64,000 nt of DNA from Pseudarthrobacter defluvii (GTDB taxonomy: Bacteria > Actinomycetota > Actinomycetes > Actinomycetales > Micrococcaceae): assembly GCF_030323865.1 (NCBI RefSeq), contig NZ_CP066362.1, positions 1-64,000 on the forward strand, read 5' to 3'. Within the stretch, counting starts at the first letter, position 1. Each line of letters starts with the position of its first letter. Made by a program: the position numbers and the translations under genes. Of the stretch, positions 12,445 to 20,241 are shown piece by piece. The notes below the pieces were generated by a model. That model saw only the letters and a program-made list of their open reading frames with translations. It did not search any database and was not told the DNA's origin.

Positions 12445-12485
12445 GCTTTCCATCATCGCCGGGAAACCAGTATCAGGGGGCTGCA

Positions 12486-13424
12486 GTGAACTTCCTCTTC
12501 GCGGCCCTGGGCGTCCTGGGTGTTGCGTCGTCAGGCCCCTTGATCGCGGCCACCCTCGGTGCCACCAGCGTCAGCGCCCTGGCCATCGCCTTCTGGCGCA
12601 ACGCCATCGGTGCAGCCGTCATGGCCACGCCCACCCTGGTCCGGCAGCCCCGCCAGTTCGGCAGCATCACCGGCCGTGAGTTCCGCTGGTCAGCGCTGGC
12701 CGCAGTCGCCCTTGCCCTGCACTTTGCCTGCTTCATCACCTCCCTCCAGCTGACCTCCGTGGCAGCGGCCACCGCCCTGGTATGCCTGCAGTCGGCGTGG
12801 ATCGCGGTCTTTCAGCTGATGCGCGGCACCCGCCACCGCTGGCAGGTCCTGGTGGGACTTGGCATCGCCTTCGGCGGCGTCGTGGCCATCACGGGCTTCG
12901 ACCTGGGATCCTCCCAGCAAGCCCTCATGGGAGACCTGTTGGCGATGGCCGGCGGTGCCTTGGCAGGTCTCTACACCCTGGCCGGGGGCAAGGCGCGGCA
13001 GAGCATGACCACCGGAACCTACACCACGCTTTGCTACGGCATGTGCGCGGCGCTGGTGGCCGTGCTGGCCCTGATCGGAGGCCAGCCCCTGGCCGGCTTC
13101 GAACCGGCCGGATGGCTCGGCATCGCTGCCATCACCGTCTGCGCGCAATTGGTGGGGCACACGGCCTTCAATCACCTGCTGGCCACCATGAGCCCGCTGA
13201 TCGTCTCCATGATCATCCTGCTGGAAATCCCCGGAGCAGCCCTGCTGGCGGCCGTGTTCCTGCACGAGACCCTGCCTGCGGGCACGTATGCGGGGCTTGC
13301 CCTGATCCTGGTGGGACTCGCCGTCGTGGTCCTGGGACAAAGGAGTGGCAGGGCCGGCAGGCGCGGAGCGGCACCCCAGGAGGAGCCGCCGTCGGAGCGC
13401 CTCGCCGAGCTGGGGACTGACTAA
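12486..13424 (+). CDS. EamA/DMT-family transporter
   Basis: The 312-aa integral membrane protein has about ten hydrophobic segments in two EamA halves. The first half ends near residue 140 and the second begins at about MGDLLAMAGGALAGLYTL. Drug/metabolite-type exporters of this family move amino acids, nucleobases or other small metabolites; the substrate cannot be read from sequence. It starts at GTG 12486 with AGGGGG close upstream. The C-terminal 25 residues are cytoplasmic and charged. It converges on the glycosyltransferase gene with a 5-nt gap. Confidence 0.85.
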   Translation: MNFLFAALGVLGVASSGPLIAATLGATSVSALAIAFWRNAIGAAVMATPTLVRQPRQFGSITGREFRWSALAAVALALHFACFITSLQLTSVAAATALVCLQSAWIAVFQLMRGTRHRWQVLVGLGIAFGGVVAITGFDLGSSQQALMGDLLAMAGGALAGLYTLAGGKARQSMTTGTYTTLCYGMCAALVAVLALIGGQPLAGFEPAGWLGIAAITVCAQLVGHTAFNHLLATMSPLIVSMIILLEIPGAALLAAVFLHETLPAGTYAGLALILVGLAVVVLGQRSGRAGRRGAAPQEEPPSERLAELGTD

Positions 13425-13429
13425 GTTCT

Positions 13430-14305
13430 CTACTGTCCGCCGCGGCGCATCGGCTGCGCGGTGTTGACCGTGTGGATGGCCCTGAGGAGCTTGGCCGGGA
13501 AATACACCGAGAAGAAGACCACCATGGGAGCCTTCAGCGCCATCTTCTTGACGTTGTGGGCCTTGTAGGTCCGGTCAAACCTGGTGACGTAGTAGCGGTA
13601 GTCGCGCGGTGAGTCCTCCAGCCGGCGAGCGGACATCCCGGACACCATCTGCGGCCAATAGCGCACCGGAAGCTCGTGGTCGGCCAAGTGCAGGGACAGA
13701 TCGATGTCCTCGTGCATTTCGTCCTTCTCGTCCCGGCAGGCCTCCGCGCGGATGGTCTCCCAGGCACTGGCACGGAGGGCCATGTTGGAGCCGAAGAGGA
13801 AATGATATTGGTGCTTGGCGAGCTTCAGCATGAGCTGGCGCATTTTGTCGTCCGCCTTGAGCCCGAAGCGGCGCATTGGCATGTCGTAATACACCACCGG
13901 GCCGGTGGCGGCCTGTACAGACGGATCGCCGAACGCCTTCTGGACCTGCTCCACCCAGTCCGGTTCCACGATGGAATCTGCGTCAATGCGTCCCAGGATG
14001 TCTCCAGTGGCGCAGTCGAGCCCGAAGTTCCGGGTAGGGATAAGCCCCTGCTCCCGGTCCTGGCTCAGAAGGATGATGGGGCTTTCCGGATATTCCAGCT
14101 GCATGTGGCGGACGATGTCAGCGGTCCGGTCCTTCGAAAGGTTGTCCACCACAATGATCTCGTGGGCAGGAACTGACTGGTAGATGGCGGCGATGAGGCA
14201 CTGCCTGATCACGCTCTCCTCGTTGTACGCCGGGATAACGATGGACACGCGGAGCTGTATGGCTGCGTCGTTCACGGCATCCCCAGAGGATCGATTGGCT
14301 GACAT
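13430..14305 (-). CDS. Family 2 glycosyltransferase
   Basis: The 291-aa GT-A enzyme transfers a sugar from a nucleotide donor. It has VSIVIPAYNEESVIRQCL near the N-terminus, the nucleotide-binding VVDNLSKD, the metal-binding DAD in GRIDADSIVEPDWV, and the acceptor-side HEDIDLS motif. A hydrophobic C-terminal segment (APMVVFFSVYFPAKLL) may hold it at the membrane. The donor and acceptor are unknown. The start at 14305 (MSANRSSGD) is a choice: GAGGGG abuts the ATG, and a GTG 10 codons later has better spacing. It is a single gene, with no polysaccharide cluster around it. Confidence 0.8.
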   Translation of the reverse strand: MSANRSSGDAVNDAAIQLRVSIVIPAYNEESVIRQCLIAAIYQSVPAHEIIVVDNLSKDRTADIVRHMQLEYPESPIILLSQDREQGLIPTRNFGLDCATGDILGRIDADSIVEPDWVEQVQKAFGDPSVQAATGPVVYYDMPMRRFGLKADDKMRQLMLKLAKHQYHFLFGSNMALRASAWETIRAEACRDEKDEMHEDIDLSLHLADHELPVRYWPQMVSGMSARRLEDSPRDYRYYVTRFDRTYKAHNVKKMALKAPMVVFFSVYFPAKLLRAIHTVNTAQPMRRGGQ

Positions 14306-14378
14306 CCCCTCAAATCTAGCATCAGGGCCTTTCCTGCCGGGGACCGATCGGCAGGCACGAAAACCGGCCGGCAGGCAC

Positions 14379-14410
14379 AAAAAAGGAGCTCCGCGGTGAA
14401 ACGGAGCTCC
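14379..14410 (-). terminator. Terminator of the hendecad-repeat gene
   Basis: On the minus strand the stem GGAGCTCCG/CGGAGCTCC (14385-14393 and 14402-14410) is followed by a run of T (A-run at 14379-14384 on plus). It lies 3' of the gene at 14444-15385 and 5' of the glycosyltransferase. Confidence 0.85.
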
Positions 14411-14443
14411 TCTTGAGTTGCAGCTTTTGTGCTGCGGGAAAAA

Positions 14444-15385
14444 CTAGGCTTGGCTGCTGCCCTTGTCCTCATCGGCAACCGTCTTGGCGCCGCCTTCGGT
14501 GTCGTCGGCTACGTGCCGGGCCTTGTCAGCGGCGTCGGCAGACTTTTCCTTGACGGTGTCCGCCGCGTCGCCTGCCTTGTCCGTCGCGGCTTCGGCGGCG
14601 GAGCCGGTGGCAGCGGCAGCCTTATCGGCGGCATCTGCGGTGGTCTCCTTGACGTCGCTGACGGTGGTGGCAGGAACGGGGGCGGGAGTGGGCGTGACCG
14701 GTGAGGGAGTCTTCCACGGGTCTTCCACCGGCTTGGATGCCTTCCAGGCTGCAACGCCGGCGGCCACGGCTGCGGCCACTACGCCGAAGACCAGCCAGCC
14801 ACGCTTCTTCGGCTTCGCCGGCTGGGCCAACTGGACATCGACTGCGCGGCTGGCACCGGCTGCAGCGGCCTTGAGCTGGGTTCCGGTTGCCTGGGCCTGC
14901 TCCTGGATGGCGTGGATGAGTCCCACGTCGCCCAGCTTCTGTGCCACGGCGTCCACCCGTGCCGGCGTGTTTTCCAGGGTGCGATGTACTGCACCGGACG
15001 CCACGCCGATCTGGTCCGAGAGCTTGGGCAGGTATTCCACCACGACGCGGTCACGCGCATTCAGGACTACCGGTGTGGCCTTGTCCAGGGCTTCATGCAG
15101 CCTGGGTGACGCGCCCTCGACAGCGTCGTTGATCTTGGGGGCCAACTGGGCCAGTCCGTCCTGGATCCGGGGCGTCACAGTGGCAACACCGTCTGCCAGG
15201 TTGTGGGCGGCCGACTTCAGGCCTTCCTGGATCTTGGGAGATGCGGTATCCAGGCCCTGCTGGAGGCGGGGAACAGCCCAGTCCACTGCAGCTTCCACCC
15301 GGGGGGCCGCCCAATCCTTGGCGTTCACCACCGCGCTGGTGACCGACTGCTCAAGGTCACGGGCAATACGATCCGACTTCTTCAC
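14444..15385 (-). CDS. LEA-like hendecad-repeat membrane protein
   Basis: The 313-aa product is of unrecognised function. Residues 26-113 are eight tandem 11-residue repeats of the form A-x-P-R/K-I/L-x-x-G/A-L/V-x-x (for example AVPRLQQGLDT, ASPKIQEGLKS, VTPRIQDGLAQ). Helices follow, then a membrane segment (about 195-213, GWLVFGVVAAAVAAGVAAW), a Pro/Thr-rich spacer, and an Ala/Asp/Lys-rich tail with AADKA repeats like LEA proteins. It starts at GTG 15385 with GGGAGGT upstream. It probably spans or lines the membrane. It resembles in style, not in alignment, the DUF3618 protein at 40 kb. Confidence 0.75.
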   Translation of the reverse strand: MKKSDRIARDLEQSVTSAVVNAKDWAAPRVEAAVDWAVPRLQQGLDTASPKIQEGLKSAAHNLADGVATVTPRIQDGLAQLAPKINDAVEGASPRLHEALDKATPVVLNARDRVVVEYLPKLSDQIGVASGAVHRTLENTPARVDAVAQKLGDVGLIHAIQEQAQATGTQLKAAAAGASRAVDVQLAQPAKPKKRGWLVFGVVAAAVAAGVAAWKASKPVEDPWKTPSPVTPTPAPVPATTVSDVKETTADAADKAAAATGSAAEAATDKAGDAADTVKEKSADAADKARHVADDTEGGAKTVADEDKGSSQA

Positions 15386-15540
15386 AACTACCTCCCGATT
15401 AATGTGACGGTTCTGTCGCTAGCCTACGTGCCCAGATCTTCACGGGCTATTCACTTTGCGGATTTTGGGGGGATTTCACCCAGCGCGGAACTGCCTCCGC
15501 AGCCGGGGCTGCCCCAAACCGGCATGGGAGAATAGGGCCT

Positions 15541-16086
15541 ATGACTGCCATCGCAACTGCAAAAGCAACCATCCACACCAGCCTCGGCGACATCGTGGTT
15601 AACCTCTTCGGCAACCACGCGCCCAAGACGGTCAAGAACTTCGTGGGCCTTGCCACCGGCGAGCAGGCCTGGACCCACCCGGAAACCGGCGAGGACAAGA
15701 CCGGCACCCCGTTGTACAACGGAACCATCTTCCACCGCATCATCAAGGACTTCATGATCCAGGCCGGCGATCCGCTGGGCCGTGGAACCGGCGGCCCCGG
15801 CTACCGCTTTGACGACGAAATCCACCCGGAACTGAGCTTCAACCAGCCCTACAAGCTCGCCATGGCCAACGCCGGCATCCAGATGGGCAAGGGCACCAAC
15901 GGTTCACAGTTCTTCATCACCACCATTCCCACGGACTGGCTTCAGGGCAAGCACACCATCTTCGGTGAAGTGGCTGACGAGGAATCCAAGAAGGTCGTCG
16001 ACGCCATCGAGGGCGTGCGCACCGGCATGGGCGACCGTCCTGTGGAAGACGTGACCATCAACAGCATCGACATCGAACAGCTGTAA
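15541..16086 (+). CDS. ppiA: Cyclophilin-type peptidyl-prolyl isomerase
   Basis: The 181-aa single-domain cyclophilin catalyses cis-trans isomerisation of Xaa-Pro bonds. It carries the active-site block FHRIIKDFMIQAGDP (catalytic Arg), NGSQFFIT, and the Trp/His of the cyclosporin site region (WLQGKHTIFG). It has no signal peptide, so it is cytoplasmic. GGGAGAA lies ahead of the ATG. It sits 9 nt before the rhomboid gene, an arrangement kept in many Actinobacteria near the origin. Confidence 0.95.
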   Translation: MTAIATAKATIHTSLGDIVVNLFGNHAPKTVKNFVGLATGEQAWTHPETGEDKTGTPLYNGTIFHRIIKDFMIQAGDPLGRGTGGPGYRFDDEIHPELSFNQPYKLAMANAGIQMGKGTNGSQFFITTIPTDWLQGKHTIFGEVADEESKKVVDAIEGVRTGMGDRPVEDVTINSIDIEQL

Positions 16087-16095
16087 CGCTCCACC

Positions 16096-16974
16096 ATGAG
16101 TTACGGAATTCCGTCGGCTGAGCCGTCCGCCCAGGTTCCGGTCTGCCCCCGGCACCCGGACCGGCCGTCCTACGTGCGCTGCCAGCGCTGCGGGCGCCCG
16201 GCATGCCCCGACTGCCAGCGGGCGGCCGCCGTCGGATTCCAATGCGTTGACTGCGTCAACGAAACACAACGCGCGACGCCGGAGGTACGGACCGTCTATG
16301 GCGGCGCCGTTGCCACCGGCAAGCCAATGGTGACGTTTGGGATCATCGCTGCGTGCGTCGTTGTCTACGCACTGCAGATGCTCATTCCGGGCGACTGGGT
16401 GTACAAGCAGTTCGCCTACAACAACATCTTTGCCGCCCCGCAGTACGGCGCCTTCGAGCCCTGGCGGATGATCACGTCTGCTTTCCTCCACTCGCCGGAC
16501 TCGCTCCTGCACATCCTCCTGAACATGTACACGCTCTGGATCTTCGGGCAGGCCCTGGAACCGATCCTGGGCCGACTGCGCTTCCTGGCGCTGTACCTCA
16601 TCTCCGCGTTCGGCGGTTCTGTGGGCTACCTGCTGCTGAATCCCCTGCTGGTGCCCGGACAGGGCCTGGTTGGGCTGGTGGGCGCATCCGGTGCCATCTT
16701 CGGCCTTTTCGGTGCCATGCTCTTGGTCCAGCGGCAGCGCGGCGGAGATACCCGCCAGCTGTGGGTGCTGATCGCCATCAACGGCGTCATCGGTTTCCTG
16801 ATCCCCCACATCGCCTGGCAAGCCCACCTGGGCGGCCTTATCACCGGGGGCCTCTGTGCCGCCGTCCTCGCCTACGCTCCGCGGGGGCGCCGCCGGGGCC
16901 TGATCCAGGCAATGGGCCTTGCCGGCGTATTTGCGCTGCTGATCGCCGTGACGTGGGTGCGGGTGTCTCTCTAG
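16096..16974 (+). CDS. Rhomboid intramembrane serine protease with B-box zinc finger
   Basis: The 292-aa protein cleaves transmembrane substrates within the membrane. The N-terminal 60 residues form a Cys/His zinc-binding region (CPRHPDRPSYVRCQRCGRPA, then two more CxxC pairs) seen in actinobacterial rhomboids. At least six membrane helices follow. The catalytic Ser is in GASGAIFG and the partner His in HLGGLITG. An HILLNMYTLW block supplies the upstream His/Asn of the oxyanion region. It shares a transcript with ppiA and ends before a strong hairpin. Confidence 0.93.
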   Translation: MSYGIPSAEPSAQVPVCPRHPDRPSYVRCQRCGRPACPDCQRAAAVGFQCVDCVNETQRATPEVRTVYGGAVATGKPMVTFGIIAACVVVYALQMLIPGDWVYKQFAYNNIFAAPQYGAFEPWRMITSAFLHSPDSLLHILLNMYTLWIFGQALEPILGRLRFLALYLISAFGGSVGYLLLNPLLVPGQGLVGLVGASGAIFGLFGAMLLVQRQRGGDTRQLWVLIAINGVIGFLIPHIAWQAHLGGLITGGLCAAVLAYAPRGRRRGLIQAMGLAGVFALLIAVTWVRVSL

Positions 16975-16998
16975 ACCCCGAGCCCCCTGTGGTTCATG

Positions 16999-17036
16999 GC
17001 GCCCCCGTACCGGCCGGTACGGGGGCGCTTTCTTTT
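16999..17036 (+). terminator. Terminator after rhomboid gene
   Basis: Long stem GCGCCCCCGTACCG paired with CGGTACGGGGGCGC, followed by TTTCTTTT. A strong intrinsic terminator that separates ppiA-rhomboid from the DnaA-box array. Confidence 0.9.
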
Positions 17037-17040
17037 CCAC

Positions 17041-17446
17041 AGCCCTTATCCACAGTGTTAATAACTTACAAGCGTGTAGTTCAAGCGACCGTCCCATCAT
17101 TGACGGCCCGTACCGGGAAGCCCGCTTCGGAGTGGACACGTTTCTCCACACCTGTGGATAACCTGTGGGGATATCGCTGTGCGTAAGTGGATAAGCAGCG
17201 ACTTGCCAGCCTTCATGTGGAAAAGATGGCCTGCTGCCGCTTTCAAAGCACCCACTACTGATCCCGGCGCACGGTTATCGACAGCGATATACACAGTGTT
17301 AATAAGTCACAGCGCTGTAGTTCCCGAGCCAGACCAACCCGCGGGAGTAGGGACTAAAGCCCCTGGTGGCATTGATTTCCACCAGGTTTCCCACATCTGT
17401 GGATAACTTGTGGGTATTGCGGTGTTGGTAAGTGGATAAGCGGCGA
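17041..17446. repeat. DnaA-box array, modules I and II
   Basis: Two diverged direct repeats of about 155 bp (17046-17201 and 17287-17446). Each runs DnaA box, then TGTTAATAA(C/G) (17056, 17297), about 100 bp, an inverted DnaA-box pair (TTCTCCACA/TGTGGATAA at 17142-17161; TTTCCCACA/TGTGGATAA at 17387-17406), then AGTGGATAA exactly 33 bp after the second box of the pair (17186, 17431). Perfect TTATCCACA cores are at 17046, 17153 and 17398. Further near matches are at 17216-17224 and 17275-17283. No coding frame was found. Module II is also the upstream region of the AhpD-like gene. Confidence 0.85.
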
Positions 17447-17515
17447 TACGACAGCGGCAGGTCCGCATCCTGCCTATGATGGTTGCCTGCCAGCCGTTCA
17501 GCGAAAAGGACACCT

Positions 17516-17983
17516 GTGAGCGTCACCGAGCATCTGTACCTGGACAAACAGCATCCAGCCCTCTGGAAGGCCATCAGCGGACTGGGCCTCAAGGTGCAGG
17601 AAGCGGCAGAAGAGGCGGGAATAGGGCGGAACCTGCTGGAGCTGCTCAATGTCCGCATATCCCAGATCAACGGCTGCGCCTACTGCCTGGACCTGCACGT
17701 GCGGAGGGCCGGAGAGGCGGGAGAGACTTCCCAGCGGCTGGCGGTACTGCCCGCATGGCGCGAAACCTCCTTGTTCACGGACAAGGAACGGGCGGCACTG
17801 GGGCTCGTGGAAAGTATCACGGAGCTCCCGGACGAACGTGCCAGGGAGCAGGCGGAGGCAGTCGCGCGGCACTGCCTTACGGCTGAAGAATTTTCTGCCG
17901 TGAGCTGGGTTGCCGTGACAATGAACGCCTTCAACCGGGTCTCCATCACCAGCCATCATCCAGTCAGGCGGGAGCGCTCGTAG
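17516..17983 (+). CDS. AhpD-like carboxymuconolactone decarboxylase family protein
   Basis: The 155-aa alkylhydroperoxidase-like protein has the redox motif INGCAYCLDLH (Cys54, Cys57, His61), the signature of small AhpD-fold peroxidase or disulfide reductases. It starts at GTG 17516 (VSVTEHLYLD) with AAAGGA 5 nt upstream. A frame from 17483 is longer but lacks a ribosome site. It stands alone between two blocks of DnaA boxes, so its transcription could respond to DnaA. The physiological substrate is unknown. Its cofactor or partner (AhpC-like) is not nearby. Confidence 0.85.
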   Translation: MSVTEHLYLDKQHPALWKAISGLGLKVQEAAEEAGIGRNLLELLNVRISQINGCAYCLDLHVRRAGEAGETSQRLAVLPAWRETSLFTDKERAALGLVESITELPDERAREQAEAVARHCLTAEEFSAVSWVAVTMNAFNRVSITSHHPVRRERS

Positions 17984-18020
17984 CAGTCGCCCTCATGGGG
18001 GATAACATCCAGGCAGCCCG

Positions 18021-18182
18021 GGATACTGTTTATCCACAGGTATTCCACACTGTTAATAACAGCAAAGTGAGGTGCCGGAGAAGGCCGTATCCCTGCTGCC
18101 AGTAGCTGCGACGGCCTTCCCCGGCAATGCCGGCATTGCTTTTCCACACTGTGGATAACCTTCCCAACAGCTGGGGATAACC
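18021..18182. repeat. DnaA-box array, module III
   Basis: This is a third copy of the module 3' of the AhpD-like gene. It has a perfect TTATCCACA (18030-18038), TATTCCACA (18041-18049), TGTTAATAAC (18051-18060), then 99 bp later the inverted pair TTTTCCACA/TGTGGATAA (18140-18158, second arm perfect), and TGGGGATAA (18172-18180, one mismatch). The TGTTAATAA-to-TGTGGATAA distance (99) matches modules I (97) and II (101). The intervening 80 bp holds nothing recognisable. Confidence 0.85.
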
Positions 18183-18192
18183 TGCAGGGTGC

Positions 18193-18777
18193 TTACCCAG
18201 GCCAGCTGCCCGAGGATCCCCGGCGATGGCTGCCCAGGAGGTGGGTGTCCACCATTCCCACGGCCTCCATCAGCGCATACATGGTGGTGGGTCCTACAAA
18301 GGAGAAGCCACGCTTGCGGAGCGCCTTGGACAAGGCAAGGGACTCTGCCGACTGGGTGGGGATATCGGTGATTGCCTGTGGCCTGGGCGTGCTGGCCGGG
18401 CGGAAGCTCCACACAAAGTCCACCAGTCCGCCGTCGTTCCGAAGCTCGAGGGTGGCCTGGGCATTTTTGACCGCGGCGACAATCTTCAACCGGTTCCTGA
18501 TGATCCCGGGGTCCTGCAGCAGCCGTTCCACGTCTGCGGCGGTGAACACGGCCACTTCCTCGGGATCGAAGCCGGCGAAGGCGGCGCGGAAAGCCGGGCG
18601 CTTCCGGAGGATGGTGGCCCAGGAAAGCCCTGCCTGAAAGCCCTCAAGGCAGATCCGTTCGTAGAGGCCCTGCTCGTCCGTGACGGGCAGCCCCCATTCC
18701 TGGTCGTAATAATTCCGCATGAGCGGATCTGTCGCAGCCCAGGCAGGCCGGGCGAGGCCATCCTCGCCGACGATCAC
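18193..18777 (-). CDS. tag: DNA-3-methyladenine glycosylase I, zinc site degenerate
   Basis: The 194-aa base-excision glycosylase removes 3-methyladenine. The fold and catalytic residues are kept: Tyr23, Glu45 and Trp53 in LEGFQAGLSW correspond to E. coli Tyr16, Glu38 and Trp46. Of the four zinc ligands known in E. coli (Cys4, His17, His175, Cys179) only one His is left (His179); the others are Pro11, Tyr24 and Ser183. It starts at GTG 18777. It may use its fold without zinc. Confidence 0.88.
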   Translation of the reverse strand: MIVGEDGLARPAWAATDPLMRNYYDQEWGLPVTDEQGLYERICLEGFQAGLSWATILRKRPAFRAAFAGFDPEEVAVFTAADVERLLQDPGIIRNRLKIVAAVKNAQATLELRNDGGLVDFVWSFRPASTPRPQAITDIPTQSAESLALSKALRKRGFSFVGPTTMYALMEAVGMVDTHLLGSHRRGSSGSWPG

Positions 18778-18829
18778 CCCGGCGGACCCGGCAGCCAGTG
18801 CAGTCCCTCCTGATCCAGGCCGCGTGCCG

Positions 18830-19081
18830 CTAGGAACGCCAGCGGGTGGTCATCAGGAACCCCACGATGGCGATGCCAAAACCGGCCACGATGTTCCAGG
18901 ACTGCCAGGCCTGTACCGGAAACCGCCCCTCGCTGATGTAAAAAGTGATGATCCACAGGAGGCCGATAATCATCAGGCCAAACATGACCGGCTTGAACCA
19001 GACGGGATTGGGCTTGTAAGCCTGGGGGGAAGCCGGCTGGGCGGTGCTGGCGGTCTTCTTGCGAGGCTTTGACTCGGGCAC
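18830..19081 (-). CDS. crgA: Cell division protein CrgA
   Basis: The 83-aa membrane protein links FtsZ and other divisome proteins with penicillin-binding proteins in Actinobacteria. It has a basic N-terminus (PESKPRKKTAS), NPVWFKPVMFG leading into the first helix, a short turn with a Trp (QAWQSWNIV), and a second helix ending in TRWRS. Length and motifs are typical. It lies next to the sortase and trpG on the opposite strand, as in Mycobacterium tuberculosis Rv0011c-Rv0013. Confidence 0.95.
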   Translation of the reverse strand: MPESKPRKKTASTAQPASPQAYKPNPVWFKPVMFGLMIIGLLWIITFYISEGRFPVQAWQSWNIVAGFGIAIVGFLMTTRWRS

Positions 19082-19273
19082 TGGCTCTCCTTGACGGGCT
19101 GGGCAAGCTCGGCGGTCCAGGCTTGGTATCCTGCAAGAAGGAAATTGCCAGCGGTCTGCGCGATCTTGGTCAAATCTGGATTCTTACTAGCAGCCAATTC
19201 TAGCCGCAGTTGATGGGCAGCCCGTGCGGGCCTGGCCGGGGCACTGCCAGGGTAAACGCCCGGAGGGGAACGC

Positions 19274-20068
19274 GTGGTATTGCAGGAGAAGGCGGGGCCC
19301 GCCACTGCGCCCGCCCCCCGTCGTGCCCTGCTGCGCGGCACCATCCAGGTGCTTGGCGAGCTGCTGATTACCGCCGGCGTCATCCTCCTCCTCTTTGTGG
19401 CATGGCAGCTGTGGTGGACCAACGTGGAGTCCGATGCCAAGCAGACCCAGGTCATCAAGGAGTTCGCCAAGGACCTGGGCACCGCGGCCCCCGCCCCCGC
19501 AACCACCGCTCCTTCCGCCCCGCCGGCCGCATCGGAAGATTTCGGCAAGCCAGTGGTGGGAACCGCTCCCGGCCATGCCGGCACCATCGGCATCATGTAC
19601 ATCCCGCGGTTCGGTCCCACCTACACGCGCCCCATCGTCCAGGGAACCAGCCAGGACGTCCTGGACACACTGGGCCTTGGCCACTACAGCAACACGGCGA
19701 TGCCCGGGGCCGTGGGCAACTTTGCCGTCGCCGGCCACCGCCAGACCCATGGGGCCGTGCTGGACAACATCCACACGTTGGTGCCGGGCGACAAGATCTA
19801 CGTCCAGACCAAGGACGGCTATTACGTCTACGTCTTCCGGAACAACCAGATCGTGATGCCCTCCCGCACGGACGTGCTGGAACCGGTACCAACCCAGCCC
19901 GGCGCAGCACCCACCGAAAGCTACCTCACCATGACCAGCTGCAACCCCCGCTTCGGCGCGGAAGAACGCATCATCGCCTACGCCCTGCTGGACAGTTGGC
20001 GCCCGGCGTCAGCCGGGCCGCCGGCAGAAATCGCGGCGCAGGTTGCGGCAGCCACGGGAAGGAGCTGA
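19274..20068 (+). CDS. Class E sortase
   Basis: The 264-aa membrane-anchored transpeptidase attaches LAxTG-type surface proteins to peptidoglycan in high-GC Actinobacteria. It has a cytoplasmic N-terminus, one membrane helix (about 29-48), a Pro/Ala-rich stalk, then the catalytic domain with His155 (AGHRQTHG), Cys223 (TSCNPRF) and the Arg two residues later. It starts at GTG 19274 with GGAGGGGA upstream. It is followed closely by a small membrane gene and trpG. Confidence 0.93.
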   Translation: MVLQEKAGPATAPAPRRALLRGTIQVLGELLITAGVILLLFVAWQLWWTNVESDAKQTQVIKEFAKDLGTAAPAPATTAPSAPPAASEDFGKPVVGTAPGHAGTIGIMYIPRFGPTYTRPIVQGTSQDVLDTLGLGHYSNTAMPGAVGNFAVAGHRQTHGAVLDNIHTLVPGDKIYVQTKDGYYVYVFRNNQIVMPSRTDVLEPVPTQPGAAPTESYLTMTSCNPRFGAEERIIAYALLDSWRPASAGPPAEIAAQVAAATGRS

Positions 20069-20070
20069 CC

Positions 20071-20241
20071 GTGTACGCCTGGATTTTCCGCCACCTCCCG
20101 GGACCGCTCTGGGTCAGGATCATCATTTCGCTGGCACTGATCTTTATTGCGCTGGTCCTGATGGTCCAGTTCCTTTTCCCCTGGATGTCCCACTTCACCC
20201 AATTCACCGACTCAACGATTGGTTCCACAGACCAGCCATGA
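20071..20241 (+). CDS. Small membrane protein between sortase and trpG
   Basis: A 56-aa product from GTG 20071 with GGAAGGAG 7 nt upstream. It begins VYAWIFRHLPGPLWVRIII and has a single strong hydrophobic helix (about 15-37). It starts 2 nt after the sortase stop and its last codons overlap the trpG ATG (ATGA). Similar short membrane proteins occur at this place in related Actinobacteria. The function is unknown. The overlap with genes on both sides supports it being real. Confidence 0.75.
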   Translation: MYAWIFRHLPGPLWVRIIISLALIFIALVLMVQFLFPWMSHFTQFTDSTIGSTDQP

